Positions 17,957 to 25,143 of a stretch of DNA of 64,000 nucleotides are shown here, one piece after another (the first letter of the stretch is position 1; each line of letters starts with the position of its first letter). This DNA comes from Pseudomonadota bacterium. Its GTDB lineage: Bacteria; Pseudomonadota; Alphaproteobacteria; Micavibrionales; UBA2020. Both the position numbers and the translations under genes were made by a program. The stretch spans positions 1 through 64,000 of the forward strand of contig JAJZVA010000004.1 of the NCBI GenBank assembly GCA_021845905.1. Direction: 5' to 3'. The notes under the pieces were generated by a model. It worked only from the letters and a program-made list of their open reading frames with translations. It was not told the origin of the DNA and searched no databases.

Positions 17957-18004
17957 AATGGCGCGCCCGAAGAGAGTCGAACTCCTAACCTTCTGATTCG
18001 TAGT
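17957..18004. repeat. Left attachment repeat: 3' part of tRNA-Arg
   Basis: This 48-bp stretch is identical to 21555-21602, the 3' half of the intact tRNA-Arg(ACG) gene including the encoded CCA and anticodon stem. A duplicated tRNA 3' end is the usual scar of tyrosine-recombinase integration. It defines the left end of a 3.6-kb island (17957-21602). The sequence right after the anticodon forms a small palindrome, GTAGTATATAACTAC, as expected at an integrase core site. Confidence 0.9.
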
Positions 18005-18311
18005 ATATAACTACCTGATTTATAAGGCTTTTTATCTATTCATAAATTCTTGTACGGATTTGTACACGCCTTTGATCTGGAATCGTAAATTCGCCTCCAC
18101 TAACAGCCTTGTGCTTACAAGGCTGTGTATCCGTTTGTACGGCTTTTTAATCCTCACTATTCATATACTATACTTTTTTTCGAACATACGACGCATCAAT
18201 CATCTAGAACTATATTTCAAAAATGAGCCGCCCTGCACCACTGGTGAGCATTATAGATGGGCATTTTTACGGAGCTTTTGAGTGATCGGTCGGGATGTGG
18301 AAAGTAGCCGC
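18005..18311. other. Left end of the tRNA-Arg island, non-coding
   Basis: No gene. It contains a 9-bp hairpin (ACAGCCTTG at 18103-18111 with CAAGGCTGT at 18118-18126), repeated TTTGTAC words on both sides of that hairpin, and at 18160-18179 the 20-mer ATTCATATACTATACTTTTT that recurs at the right end. These look like recombinase or regulator binding sites. Confidence 0.4.
18160..18179. repeat. 20-bp direct repeat, left copy
   Basis: ATTCATATACTATACTTTTT is identical to 21474-21493. The copies lie 156 bp and 62 bp inside the two attachment repeats. They may be recombinase arm sites or a shared promoter element of the island. Confidence 0.5.
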
Positions 18312-18614
18312 CTAAAACCCTTGAAACAAAAAGTCTAAAGCATCGACGATAGCTTGGCGCTGATCTTCAATGTTATCCACGGATTCTTTAAGATCAGATG
18401 TATGTACAACGCCAATATCTGTTGTCATCAAAATATAGTTTTTCCCCTTAATCTTAATCAACGGTTTCAATCGTGGGGCTTGCTCTTGCTTTGCTTGCGG
18501 CTGTAGCAAAAGCGGGACAACAACACGGGTTTTCAAGCCGGAAAGTATATCTGCTTGAACATCGACGACAAAAGGAACATTGTCGGAGTAGCGGTAAACA
18601 TCAAATCGTGCCAT
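18312..18614 (-). CDS. ccdB: CcdB-family toxin
   Basis: A 100-residue toxin that in the family poisons DNA gyrase. It matches CcdB along its length: FDVYRY start, FVVDVQADIL, VVVPLL, the ILMTTDIGVV strand, and the C-terminal helix DQRQAIVDALDFLFQGF. The C-terminus corresponds to the gyrase-contacting end of CcdB (..FWGI in the F plasmid toxin). It overlaps the antitoxin gene by one base (TAATG), the standard antitoxin-first order. Confidence 0.92.
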   Translation of the reverse strand: MARFDVYRYSDNVPFVVDVQADILSGLKTRVVVPLLLQPQAKQEQAPRLKPLIKIKGKNYILMTTDIGVVHTSDLKESVDNIEDQRQAIVDALDFLFQGF

Positions 18615-18865
18615 TAATCACGCGCCCAGTAAGGGGTAAGAAGCGGACCGGCTTTGTCGACCCGTTTATTGTGAGCAAGGATAGCCTCCTGATTGTTTTT
18701 CAGCCATTCCTGTTCACGTGCCTGCCTTACAGCTGCCATGATACCAATTTCAGCCGCCTGAGAGGTATTCAATTTCAGAGCCTTTGCTTCCCGCAGCAGG
18801 TCTTCACGGATAGTGAGGTTCGTGGACCGGCGTTTGGAAGGAGAGGAAGCTACTGTTGTCACCAT
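18614..18865 (-). CDS. ccdA: CcdA-family antitoxin
   Basis: About 83 residues from the ATG at 18865, which has AAGGA upstream; a TTG two codons earlier is less likely. The N-terminal RRSTNLTIREDLLREAKAL is the ribbon-helix-helix DNA-binding part. The C-terminal half (REQEWLKNNQEAILAHNKRV, ending GPLLTPYW) is the flexible toxin-binding tail as in CcdA. It binds CcdB and represses the operon. The pair probably stabilises the island, which has no visible integrase. Confidence 0.9.
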   Translation of the reverse strand: MVTTVASSPSKRRSTNLTIREDLLREAKALKLNTSQAAEIGIMAAVRQAREQEWLKNNQEAILAHNKRVDKAGPLLTPYWARD

Positions 18866-18894
18866 GAGCAAATGTCCTTTCGTGAAAACTATAT

Positions 18895-18920
18895 AATCAT
18901 ATTATATCAACATATTATAT
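18895..18920. promoter_or_regulatory. Candidate CcdA operator
   Basis: CATATTATAT occurs twice 12 bp apart (18899-18908 and 18911-18920), preceded by the inverted ATATAAT, about 35-55 bp upstream of the antitoxin start. Ribbon-helix-helix antitoxins bind such tandem AT-rich words, and the site also contains -10-like sequence. Confidence 0.4.
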
Positions 18921-19156
18921 GTGCGTCAAGTATGTGTATTCTTTGTCATCAGGCCGCCTTTAAACGACCAAGAACTTCATGGGCACGGGCTTTTGCACTT
19001 CTCCTGTATTGGCTATAAACTACTGTTTTTAAATGAAAATATAACTTCAAAAAATAGATTTCCCCGTGCATCGGTCGGATAACCTGCGGTGTGGAAAATA
19101 AAAGACATCGTTTATTTCCACCTTCACTTTCTGTATTGACACCACGCCAAAATTAA
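18921..19156. other. Spacer between ccdA and the polymerase gene
   Basis: No gene supported. It separates the divergent ccdAB and polymerase units. Confidence 0.3.
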
Positions 19157-19171
19157 GAACAAATAGAGAAC
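19157..19171 (+). promoter_or_regulatory. LexA (SOS) box
   Basis: GAACAAATAGAGAAC fits the alphaproteobacterial LexA consensus GAAC-N7-GAAC exactly. It lies 23 bp before the polymerase start codon, so the gene is expected to be DNA-damage inducible. Confidence 0.8.
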
Positions 19172-19194
19172 AATATAGACAGCAGGTCATTCGA

Positions 19195-20385
19195 ATGTCC
19201 TCATCATCTGATCTCTCATTTGCTCCACCTGCCGATCTACGCTGGCTGTATGTGGACTTCAACTCCTACTTCGCGAGCGTTGAGCAGCAATTAAATCCTG
19301 CTCTGCGTAGCAAACCCATTGCCGTTGTTCCGGTGGATACAGATTCTACCTGTGCCATAGCAGCAAGCTATGAAGCAAAAGCGTTTGGCGTCAAAACCGG
19401 AACAATGATCTACGAAGCAAAGAAGATGTGTCCTGATCTCATTTGCGTGATGGCAGGGCATGAGCGCTATGTTGAATTCCATGAGCGAATCATCGATGAG
19501 GTTGATCGTCATATCCCCGTAACGCAGGTCTGCTCCATCGACGAGATGGCCTGCAAGCTCATGAAAAACGAGATGTCTGTTTCACGCGTGACGGAGATTG
19601 CAAATTCCATCAAGACGGGCATCGCCAAAAACATCGGCGAGTATGTGCGCTGCTCTATCGGCATCGCTACCAGCAAGTATCTTGCCAAGGTCGCTACCGA
19701 CATGAAGAAGCCGGATGGCTTCACCATCCTTAACCCTAAAGATGTACCCAACAGACTTCTTGAATTGGAACTGCGCGACCTACCCGGCATCGGCGCTAAC
19801 ATGGAATTGCGCCTGAATAAGGCTGGCATACACGACATGGAAAAACTCCTTAGCCTTCAACCGAAGCACTTGCGCGCGGTGTGGGGCAGTATTTGGGGCG
19901 AGAAGATGTGGTATTACCTGCGCGGCTACGATCTGCCGGATCGTGAGACCGAGCGCAACAGCGTTGGCCACAGCCATGTACTTTCGCCAGAGATGCGACC
20001 GCCAGAGAAGGCTTATACGATTGCCCGCCGCCTAACGATGAAGGCCGCGGCACGGCTACGGCGCATGGGGCTTTACGCAGGGGCGTTGTCTGTTTCGTAC
20101 CGGACAGAGAACGGTCCACGCATAGGCCTTGAAGTCCGTTGCGAGCCTTCACAGGACAGCTTCACTTTCCAACAGCTTCTGGATGATCTATGGCAGGAGC
20201 TACAGAAAGAATCAAAATCGGCGCGTATAAAGAAGGTCAACATCGTCTTACAACGCCTCGTGGAAGCTAAAAACCTACAGACTCAGCCTGATCTGTTTGA
20301 TGTCTTAAAACCCAAGACGGAGAATAAGAAACGTGCGAAAGATGAAAAGCTCTCTGCCGCTAAACGCTCAGATGAAGGTTCTTGA
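19195..20385 (+). CDS. Y-family translesion DNA polymerase (DinB-like)
   Basis: A 396-residue error-prone polymerase that copies past DNA lesions. Catalytic carboxylates lie in VDFNSYFASVE (Asp 21) and CSIDE (114-117). It also has GIATSKYLAKVATDMKKPDG, helix-hairpin-helix LRDLPGIGANMELRL, a little-finger domain, and near the end QPDLF (about 364-368), the sliding-clamp binding motif. The length and motifs fit Pol IV with a somewhat unusual Lys-rich tail. The LexA box just upstream indicates SOS control. As cargo of a tRNA-Arg island it may raise host mutation or aid replication of damaged DNA. Confidence 0.92.
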   Translation: MSSSSDLSFAPPADLRWLYVDFNSYFASVEQQLNPALRSKPIAVVPVDTDSTCAIAASYEAKAFGVKTGTMIYEAKKMCPDLICVMAGHERYVEFHERIIDEVDRHIPVTQVCSIDEMACKLMKNEMSVSRVTEIANSIKTGIAKNIGEYVRCSIGIATSKYLAKVATDMKKPDGFTILNPKDVPNRLLELELRDLPGIGANMELRLNKAGIHDMEKLLSLQPKHLRAVWGSIWGEKMWYYLRGYDLPDRETERNSVGHSHVLSPEMRPPEKAYTIARRLTMKAAARLRRMGLYAGALSVSYRTENGPRIGLEVRCEPSQDSFTFQQLLDDLWQELQKESKSARIKKVNIVLQRLVEAKNLQTQPDLFDVLKPKTENKKRAKDEKLSAAKRSDEGS

Positions 20386-20446
20386 TATCCTTAAATAGAA
20401 CATCAATCGTTACCTCTCCGATAGATAAGCAATGACAACCAGCCAT
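20360..20446 (-). pseudogene. Fragment of a YgjP-like (M48/DUF45) metallopeptidase
   Basis: The minus strand codes for 28 residues, MAGCHCLSIGEVTIDVLFKD followed by IKNLHLSV, then a stop. The V-x-R/F-KDIKNLHL-V pattern is the N-terminal start of YgjP-like metallopeptidases, often found with type I restriction systems. The rest of the gene, with the HExxH site, is missing. It overlaps the end of the polymerase gene, suggesting a deletion junction. Confidence 0.4.
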
Positions 20447-20543
20447 TAACTTTTCTGCAGCGATACCTGCTGGACAAAGGTGATGTAGTTGCGACTGCTA
20501 TTTAACCTATGGAAACGATTTTTCATTAACTTCGCTCCGGCTT

Positions 20544-20572
20544 TTGTTGCCTTTCACTCCACAGATGATAGT
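20544..20572 (+). promoter_or_regulatory. Candidate promoter of the structured RNA
   Basis: TTGTTG (20544-20549), a 17-bp spacer, and GATAGT (20567-20572; four of six -10 positions) point to a transcript starting near 20579, at the left edge of the folded region. Confidence 0.35.
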
Positions 20573-20578
20573 TTTGTA

Positions 20579-20790
20579 AATGCAAGGGCGCAGCTTATCT
20601 GCTGCGTCTGCGCCGGGACGTAAGAATCCCGTAGAAACCGGTGGCGTGACCGTCATCACGCCGCTTCTCGACCTTATGGCCGGGAGGCGGCGGCGTATGT
20701 CCAGAGCTTCGGCTTAAAGGCCGTCGCGGTCGTGGTTTCTACGACTTCTTAACTCCCGGTCGCCAGAGAAATCTGGCGACCGTTTTCTTT
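20579..20790 (+). ncRNA. Candidate structured non-coding RNA of the tRNA-Arg island
   Basis: About 210 nt with no coding frame and nested complementarity: GCGCAGC/GCTGCGT (20588-20594 with 20601-20607); CGGGA/TCCCG (20614-20618 with 20627-20631); a long-range closing helix CGTAGAAACC/GGTTTCTACG (20630-20639 with 20734-20743). Inside that helix are GTGGCGTGA/TCACGCCGC (20641-20649 with 20656-20664), CGACC/GGTCG (20669-20673 with 20728-20732) and a TTCG tetraloop hairpin near 20704-20715. It ends in a perfect terminator. The family is unknown to me; no known riboswitch, tmRNA, RNase P or SRP motif is visible. A small nuclease gene starts 21 nt after it. Confidence 0.6.
20758..20790 (+). terminator. 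Intrinsic terminator of the structured RNA
   Basis: GGTCGCCAGA, loop GAAA, TCTGGCGACC, then GTTTTCTTT: a perfect 10-bp stem with a tetraloop and a T-rich tail. It ends 21 nt before the nuclease start, so partial read-through would couple the two. Confidence 0.9.
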
Positions 20791-20811
20791 GGGGGCAAGA
20801 ACGGAGGGACG

Positions 20812-21273
20812 ATGATTCAGGATGTCACGGATCATCTTAAAAAAGAGCAGGCAGCCGAGATAACAGAAGCACTCACAATCCTTATCAAGCATTTCAGCAG
20901 GGAAACGCTTTCGGCAGCTATCGGCGAAGTCTCTGAGATACTGGTCGCAAAGTATATGGGCGCGGAAAGGGAACGGCGCGGCTCGCCCGGACATGACCTC
21001 ATACTGCCTGATGGAAACCTCATAGAAGTAAAATCGCGGTTTCTTTCCCTTTGGGGCGACAAGGTTCAGTTTAATTTCAGCAAGCATACTGCAAAGGCGC
21101 AGATTTCCTTTTGCGTGGTCTGGACCGCCGCCGAAGGCCAGCTCCCGAACCTAGATATGGCTTTCAAAATTCCCGTCCCTTTCCTCCTGCAAACTTGGGG
21201 AACGCCGAAACAAGAAAAATACTGCGCCAGAACAACATTAGGAAAAATACGATCCAACCTCAAAACACATTAG
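20812..21273 (+). CDS. Small PD-(D/E)XK-type nuclease-like protein
   Basis: 153 residues with a good ribosome site (GGAGGG) before the ATG. The core reads SEILVAKYMG, then GHDLILPDGNLIEVKSRFL: an acid in a strand (Asp 62), a turn, and E-x-K (Glu 72, Lys 74), the active-site layout of PD-(D/E)XK nucleases, preceded by a Glu-bearing helix (Glu 39/42). The rest has beta-strands (KVQFNFSKHTAKAQISFCVV). It is much smaller than most restriction enzymes and no methyltransferase is nearby. It is immediately downstream of a structured RNA in a mobile island. A nuclease role is inferred from the motif. Confidence 0.65.
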   Translation: MIQDVTDHLKKEQAAEITEALTILIKHFSRETLSAAIGEVSEILVAKYMGAERERRGSPGHDLILPDGNLIEVKSRFLSLWGDKVQFNFSKHTAKAQISFCVVWTAAEGQLPNLDMAFKIPVPFLLQTWGTPKQEKYCARTTLGKIRSNLKTH

Positions 21274-21554
21274 AGCGCTTAGGCACGTTTTTCCCGGTAA
21301 ATTTGGACGCCTGTCGTGCCGGACGAGGCCGCGATCCTTATTTGCGGGAAGTTATTGTTAATGGCTGTCTGGCATAACCTCGCTGGTGCGCTCTGTATTG
21401 GCCTGAGTGGTGACTTAAACCTGTCAGAATCCGCCATATCCAGCGCGGTTCTGGCGGTCACTTTTTTCCAGCTATTCATATACTATACTTTTTCGGATTC
21501 TGGCTGTTGACGCCAAAAACCGCTGTAAAATAAGATATTTATTTTATTGAGTAA
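21274..21554. other. Right end of the tRNA-Arg island, non-coding
   Basis: A 66-codon minus-strand frame (21279-21479) exists, but nothing supports it as a gene. The region holds the right copy of the 20-bp direct repeat (21474-21493). Confidence 0.3.
21474..21493. repeat. 20-bp direct repeat, right copy
   Basis: Identical to 18160-18179, with extra shared CG after the T-run. See the left copy. Confidence 0.5.
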
Positions 21555-21602
21555 AATGGCGCGCCCGAAGAGAGTCGAACTCCTAACCTTCTGATTCGTA
21601 GT
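21555..21602. repeat. Right attachment repeat within tRNA-Arg
   Basis: The 48-bp partner of 17957-18004. It lies inside the intact tRNA gene, so integration restored a functional tRNA. Confidence 0.9.
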
Positions 21603-21633
21603 CAGATGCTCTATCCAATTGAGCTACGGGCGC
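21557..21633 (-). tRNA. tRNA-Arg (ACG)
   Basis: The minus strand starts GCGCCCGTAGC and ends CGGGCGC-G-CCA, with a 7-bp acceptor stem and encoded CCA. The anticodon loop CTACGAA gives ACG. It is 77 nt and is the integration target of the island to its left. Confidence 0.97.
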
Positions 21634-21820
21634 AAAAACAACCAGCAAAATACTTAAACTTTCCATCCATGGCAAGAAGATTCTGTTTAATTTTAACCCT
21701 TTGAAAAAAAATAATAATACCATTTATTGATATTCCTCTTTTAAAAGGCAGAATCAGATATTAGTATGTACTGGATTTATTAGCCTTTCCGGTCTCACCA
21801 AACTGATACGAGGTATCGTC

Positions 21821-23017
21821 TTGTCGAAAACTTTTTTCCGCTCCGCTCTGGTTGCTTTTAGCGTTACAGCCCTTCTTGCCGGTTGTGCACCGTCTCACAA
21901 GGCTCCCGTGCTCACCCAAGAAACTCCGGCCGCGATGCCGGCCGCGCAACCCGCGCCGCAACGCCCCGGCCTTGTCGTCACGGACACGCCCGCGCCGCAA
22001 GTGATCTACGCGCCGGGCACGCGCGACGCCATCCTCACCAACGGCACGGATGCAGGCCTGCCTGCGATTGACGCGGACAACATCGTCACGCCGGTCACGA
22101 AAAAAGCCGAAGAGCTGCACCGCGAACTCGACCATCTGCGCGATAACGTCGACACGTCGCGCGACCAGCTCCGCAACCTCAAGAAAACCAATGAAAAGCG
22201 CGCCGAGCAATACTACGAGACCGTCGCCGGCATCAGCGCCGCGTTGCAGGGCGGCACGACGCGCGGCAACCCCATCCTCGTCGAACGCTGGAACGTCGCC
22301 CAGGATAAGTTGAATGCCATGGCGCAAGACTCCGGCCAACTGACCAACATAACAACCGACCTCAACAACGAAGCCTCGCGCGCGTCCTATCTGCTGGACT
22401 CGGTGCAGGACGCCTTCTCGATTTCCGGCGCCGTGCCCGAAGACCACCGCAAGCTCACCGTCGTGCAAGACGGCGTGCAACAGGAACTCTCGCAGATCAA
22501 CGTCCTGCTGACGGAAGCCAACGACGAAGTCACCCATCACGCCGCCTTCCTGCAATCGCAACAGGCCGACATGCAAACCCTCGCCCTCGGCATCGCCAAC
22601 GGCGAGCTCTACGGCAAGAACCTGAGCAACAGCCTGTTCCGCGCCGCCGCCGGAGGAAATGCCGGCGTGTTCGACGGCGGGCACGTGCTCTCCGGCAACG
22701 GCGGGTTGCCCGCGCGCCGCAAGCCGCTGGTCATCATCCGCTTCGACCGTCCGGACGTGCAATACAAGCAGGCGCTTTACACGGCCGTCAATCAGGCCTT
22801 GCAAAAGTTCCCCGCGGCCAAGTTCGACCTCGTCGCCGTCAGCAACATGGACGGCAACGCGGCGCAACTCGCCCTCTCGGCGGCCGAAGCGCGCAAGAAC
22901 GGCGAGCGCGTCCTGCGCTCCCTGCAAAACATGGGCGTTCCGCTCAGCCGCATCCGCCTCAGCGCGGCGAGCAGCCGTGACGTTCTGAACAGCGAAGTCC
23001 ACCTTTACCTCCAGTAA
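21821..23017 (+). CDS. Coiled-coil lipoprotein with OmpA-like C-terminus
   Basis: 398 residues from a TTG preceded by ACGAGG. The lipobox LLAGC (Cys 22) is followed by a Pro/Ala-rich linker and long coiled-coil segments (KKAEELHRELDHLRDNVDTS, RDQLRNLKKTNEKRAEQYYE). Residues about 300-398 resemble an OmpA/MotB peptidoglycan-binding fold (VIIRFDRPDVQYKQALYTAV, then AARKNGERVLRSLQNMGVP, RIRLSA). It is probably an outer-membrane lipoprotein that grips the cell wall. It is followed without gap by the antiporter gene. Confidence 0.7.
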   Translation: MSKTFFRSALVAFSVTALLAGCAPSHKAPVLTQETPAAMPAAQPAPQRPGLVVTDTPAPQVIYAPGTRDAILTNGTDAGLPAIDADNIVTPVTKKAEELHRELDHLRDNVDTSRDQLRNLKKTNEKRAEQYYETVAGISAALQGGTTRGNPILVERWNVAQDKLNAMAQDSGQLTNITTDLNNEASRASYLLDSVQDAFSISGAVPEDHRKLTVVQDGVQQELSQINVLLTEANDEVTHHAAFLQSQQADMQTLALGIANGELYGKNLSNSLFRAAAGGNAGVFDGGHVLSGNGGLPARRKPLVIIRFDRPDVQYKQALYTAVNQALQKFPAAKFDLVAVSNMDGNAAQLALSAAEARKNGERVLRSLQNMGVPLSRIRLSAASSRDVLNSEVHLYLQ

Positions 23018-24205
23018 ATGGACGTACTGCACCACTTCGACAAGATCACATCCATCGCGCTCGTGACGACGGCCGCCTTGTTATGCGGCCTCGGCATGAT
23101 GCGCCTGCGCCAGCCGGCCATCGTCGGATATATTTTCGCCGGAGTCGTTTTGGGCCCGACCGGGCTTGAAGTCATTTCCAACACCGCAACCGTGCAGACG
23201 CTCGCCAACCTCGGCGTCATCATGCTGTTGTTCCTGATCGGGATGGAAATATCGTTGCGCGGTTTCCGCAAGGTCTACAAAACCGCGCTCGCCGCCACAG
23301 CCTTGCAAATCGCGCTTTCGGTCGGCTTCGCCTGGTTGGCCGGGCTGCTTTTGCACTGGCCTCCGTCGCGCGTCATGGTGCTGGGGTTCGCCATCGCGCT
23401 CTCCAGCACCGCCGTCGCCATCAAGATGCTTGAGGAAACCAACGACCTCAAAACGCCGGTCGGGCGGATCACCGTTTCCATCCTGATCGCGCAGGACCTC
23501 GCGGTCATCCCTATCCTGCTGGCGGTCGGCGCCCTCGGATCCGGCGCATTGCCGGTCGCCGCCGTCGGCGCGAAGATGATTCTCGCCGCGGGTTTTCTCG
23601 GCCTTCTGGTCTGGTTTCTCTCCCAGCGCGAAAAACTGACCTTGCCCTTCACGGACTGGATCACGCAACGCCCCGAAGTCATGCCGCTCGCCGCACTGGC
23701 CTTTTGCCTGACCTGCGCCGCTTTCGCGGGCGTGCTCGGGCTTTCGACGGCCTACGGCGCGTTCGCGGCGGGGCTGATCATCGGCAATTCCAACGTGCGC
23801 GCCGCCTTGCATACCGCCGCCGTGCCGATCCAGAGCATTCTTCTGATGGTCTTTTTCCTCTCGATCGGCCTTTTGATCGACGTGCCTTTCATCCTGCAGC
23901 ACTGGAAGAGCGTGGCCGTGGTCCTCGCCATCGTCACCGTCCTCAAAACGGCGGTCAACGTCATGATCCTGCATCTCTTCCTCGACAACCCGTGGGACAG
24001 GTCGTTCCACAGCGGCGTGGTGATGGCGCAGGTCGGAGAGTTCTCGTTCATCATCGTCGCGGCGGGGCTGGCCGCGCATGCCATCACCGATGACGCCTAC
24101 CGCCTGATGATCGCCGTCATCGCGCTCTCTCTCGTCATCAGCCCGATGTGGCTGGGTATAGCCCGAAAGATGCACGACATGGCGCTTGGAAAAAGCCGGA
24201 AGTGA
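23018..24205 (+). CDS. CPA2 cation:proton antiporter (KefB-like, no RCK domain)
   Basis: A 395-residue membrane protein with about 12 hydrophobic helices. Family features: GYIFAGVVLGPTGLEV near the start, MLLFLIGMEISLRGFRK, SSTAVAIKMLEE, and AQVGEFSFIIVAAGL. It would exchange K+ or Na+ for protons across the inner membrane. The C-terminal RCK/KTN regulatory domain of KefB/C is missing; the protein ends just after the last helix. Its start codon follows the preceding stop directly. Confidence 0.92.
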   Translation: MDVLHHFDKITSIALVTTAALLCGLGMMRLRQPAIVGYIFAGVVLGPTGLEVISNTATVQTLANLGVIMLLFLIGMEISLRGFRKVYKTALAATALQIALSVGFAWLAGLLLHWPPSRVMVLGFAIALSSTAVAIKMLEETNDLKTPVGRITVSILIAQDLAVIPILLAVGALGSGALPVAAVGAKMILAAGFLGLLVWFLSQREKLTLPFTDWITQRPEVMPLAALAFCLTCAAFAGVLGLSTAYGAFAAGLIIGNSNVRAALHTAAVPIQSILLMVFFLSIGLLIDVPFILQHWKSVAVVLAIVTVLKTAVNVMILHLFLDNPWDRSFHSGVVMAQVGEFSFIIVAAGLAAHAITDDAYRLMIAVIALSLVISPMWLGIARKMHDMALGKSRK

Positions 24206-24210
24206 CCCTT

Positions 24211-25143
24211 TCAAATCTCCGCGGTTCGGCGCCCTGCCAGATTGTCAGTCGCGGGTTTCTGCATGGCGTGGTCGCGGCGCAGAGACAGCAGAGCGCGGAA
24301 TCCCCTTTTTGAAACGCGGACAAATGCTTTTTCCGCCCGTATCACGCGCGCCGCGCCGTTGATGCCGAGGATCTTTCCTTCGCCGAAATACATGCCCTTG
24401 TTGGCCTGTACGCGACTGACAAAGGTATTGAACACGACACGCAGATGCCGCAGGCTCACATTGCTGGCGTGCCGTATCTTTATCTCTTTTTTTGAAGATG
24501 CGGCCTCTTGCATGTTCTCGACGCGCGCCTTGTCGTCATGCGGCACGACTTGAAAGAATTCTTCATCAAACATCGGCTGGGGGGGCAGGCCGTAAGCCAG
24601 GCCGCGTATGACGAAATCGATATCGTCATATCCCCAGTTTTTGCCGAAGCGGGCCTCGGAATAGCCGCCGAGCGCGAGGAAATCCTCGCGGCGCAGGGCT
24701 ATCCGTCCGGAAAATCCGCGCTTCTCGACCGGCAAATCCCTGTGCAGGGAAAAAGAGGGGTGGACGATGGCATGTTTGCCGTCCGCGAACGCGCGCGCCA
24801 GATAACGCGCAAAGCCTTCGCCGGTAAAATTGTCAGCATCCAAATTGCAAACGACGTCGCCCGTCGCGAGCCGGTGCGCCATGTTCTTGGCATGCGGCAT
24901 GCGGAAATACTCCGCGTCGGGATACCTTGCGTAAACCAGCGTGCCGTCATCGAGATAAGGCCTGAGCGCGGCATTGTTCGCAACCCAGTCTTTCAGGCCA
25001 TCCTTGCTGTTATAGTCAAGCAGCACAAACTCGACAGCGGGATCGTCCGGATGGCGCGGCAGATTGTCCTCGATATTCTTCAGCAATGTCTTTTCGACAT
25101 GATGACGCCGTCCCATGCAGGTCGTGCAAAACGATACTTTCAT
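24211..25143 (-). CDS. Family 2-type glycosyltransferase (copy 1)
   Basis: 310 residues with a GT-A fold: FCTTCMGRRHHVEKTLLKN start, FVLLDYNSKDGLKDWV, and the metal-binding DxD in CNLDADNFTG (102-104). GKNWGYDDIDFVIRG is a later acceptor-site block. It probably transfers a sugar to a surface polysaccharide; the sugar is unknown. It abuts its paralog at 25144 head to tail, clearly a tandem duplication. No other glycan genes are near. Confidence 0.85.
   Translation of the reverse strand: MKVSFCTTCMGRRHHVEKTLLKNIEDNLPRHPDDPAVEFVLLDYNSKDGLKDWVANNAALRPYLDDGTLVYARYPDAEYFRMPHAKNMAHRLATGDVVCNLDADNFTGEGFARYLARAFADGKHAIVHPSFSLHRDLPVEKRGFSGRIALRREDFLALGGYSEARFGKNWGYDDIDFVIRGLAYGLPPQPMFDEEFFQVVPHDDKARVENMQEAASSKKEIKIRHASNVSLRHLRVVFNTFVSRVQANKGMYFGEGKILGINGAARVIRAEKAFVRVSKRGFRALLSLRRDHAMQKPATDNLAGRRTAEI

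Noticed and set aside
21279-21479. A 66-codon minus-strand frame at the right end of the tRNA-Arg island
   Set aside because: No ribosome site and no recognisable composition; its start codon is simply part of the 20-bp repeat.
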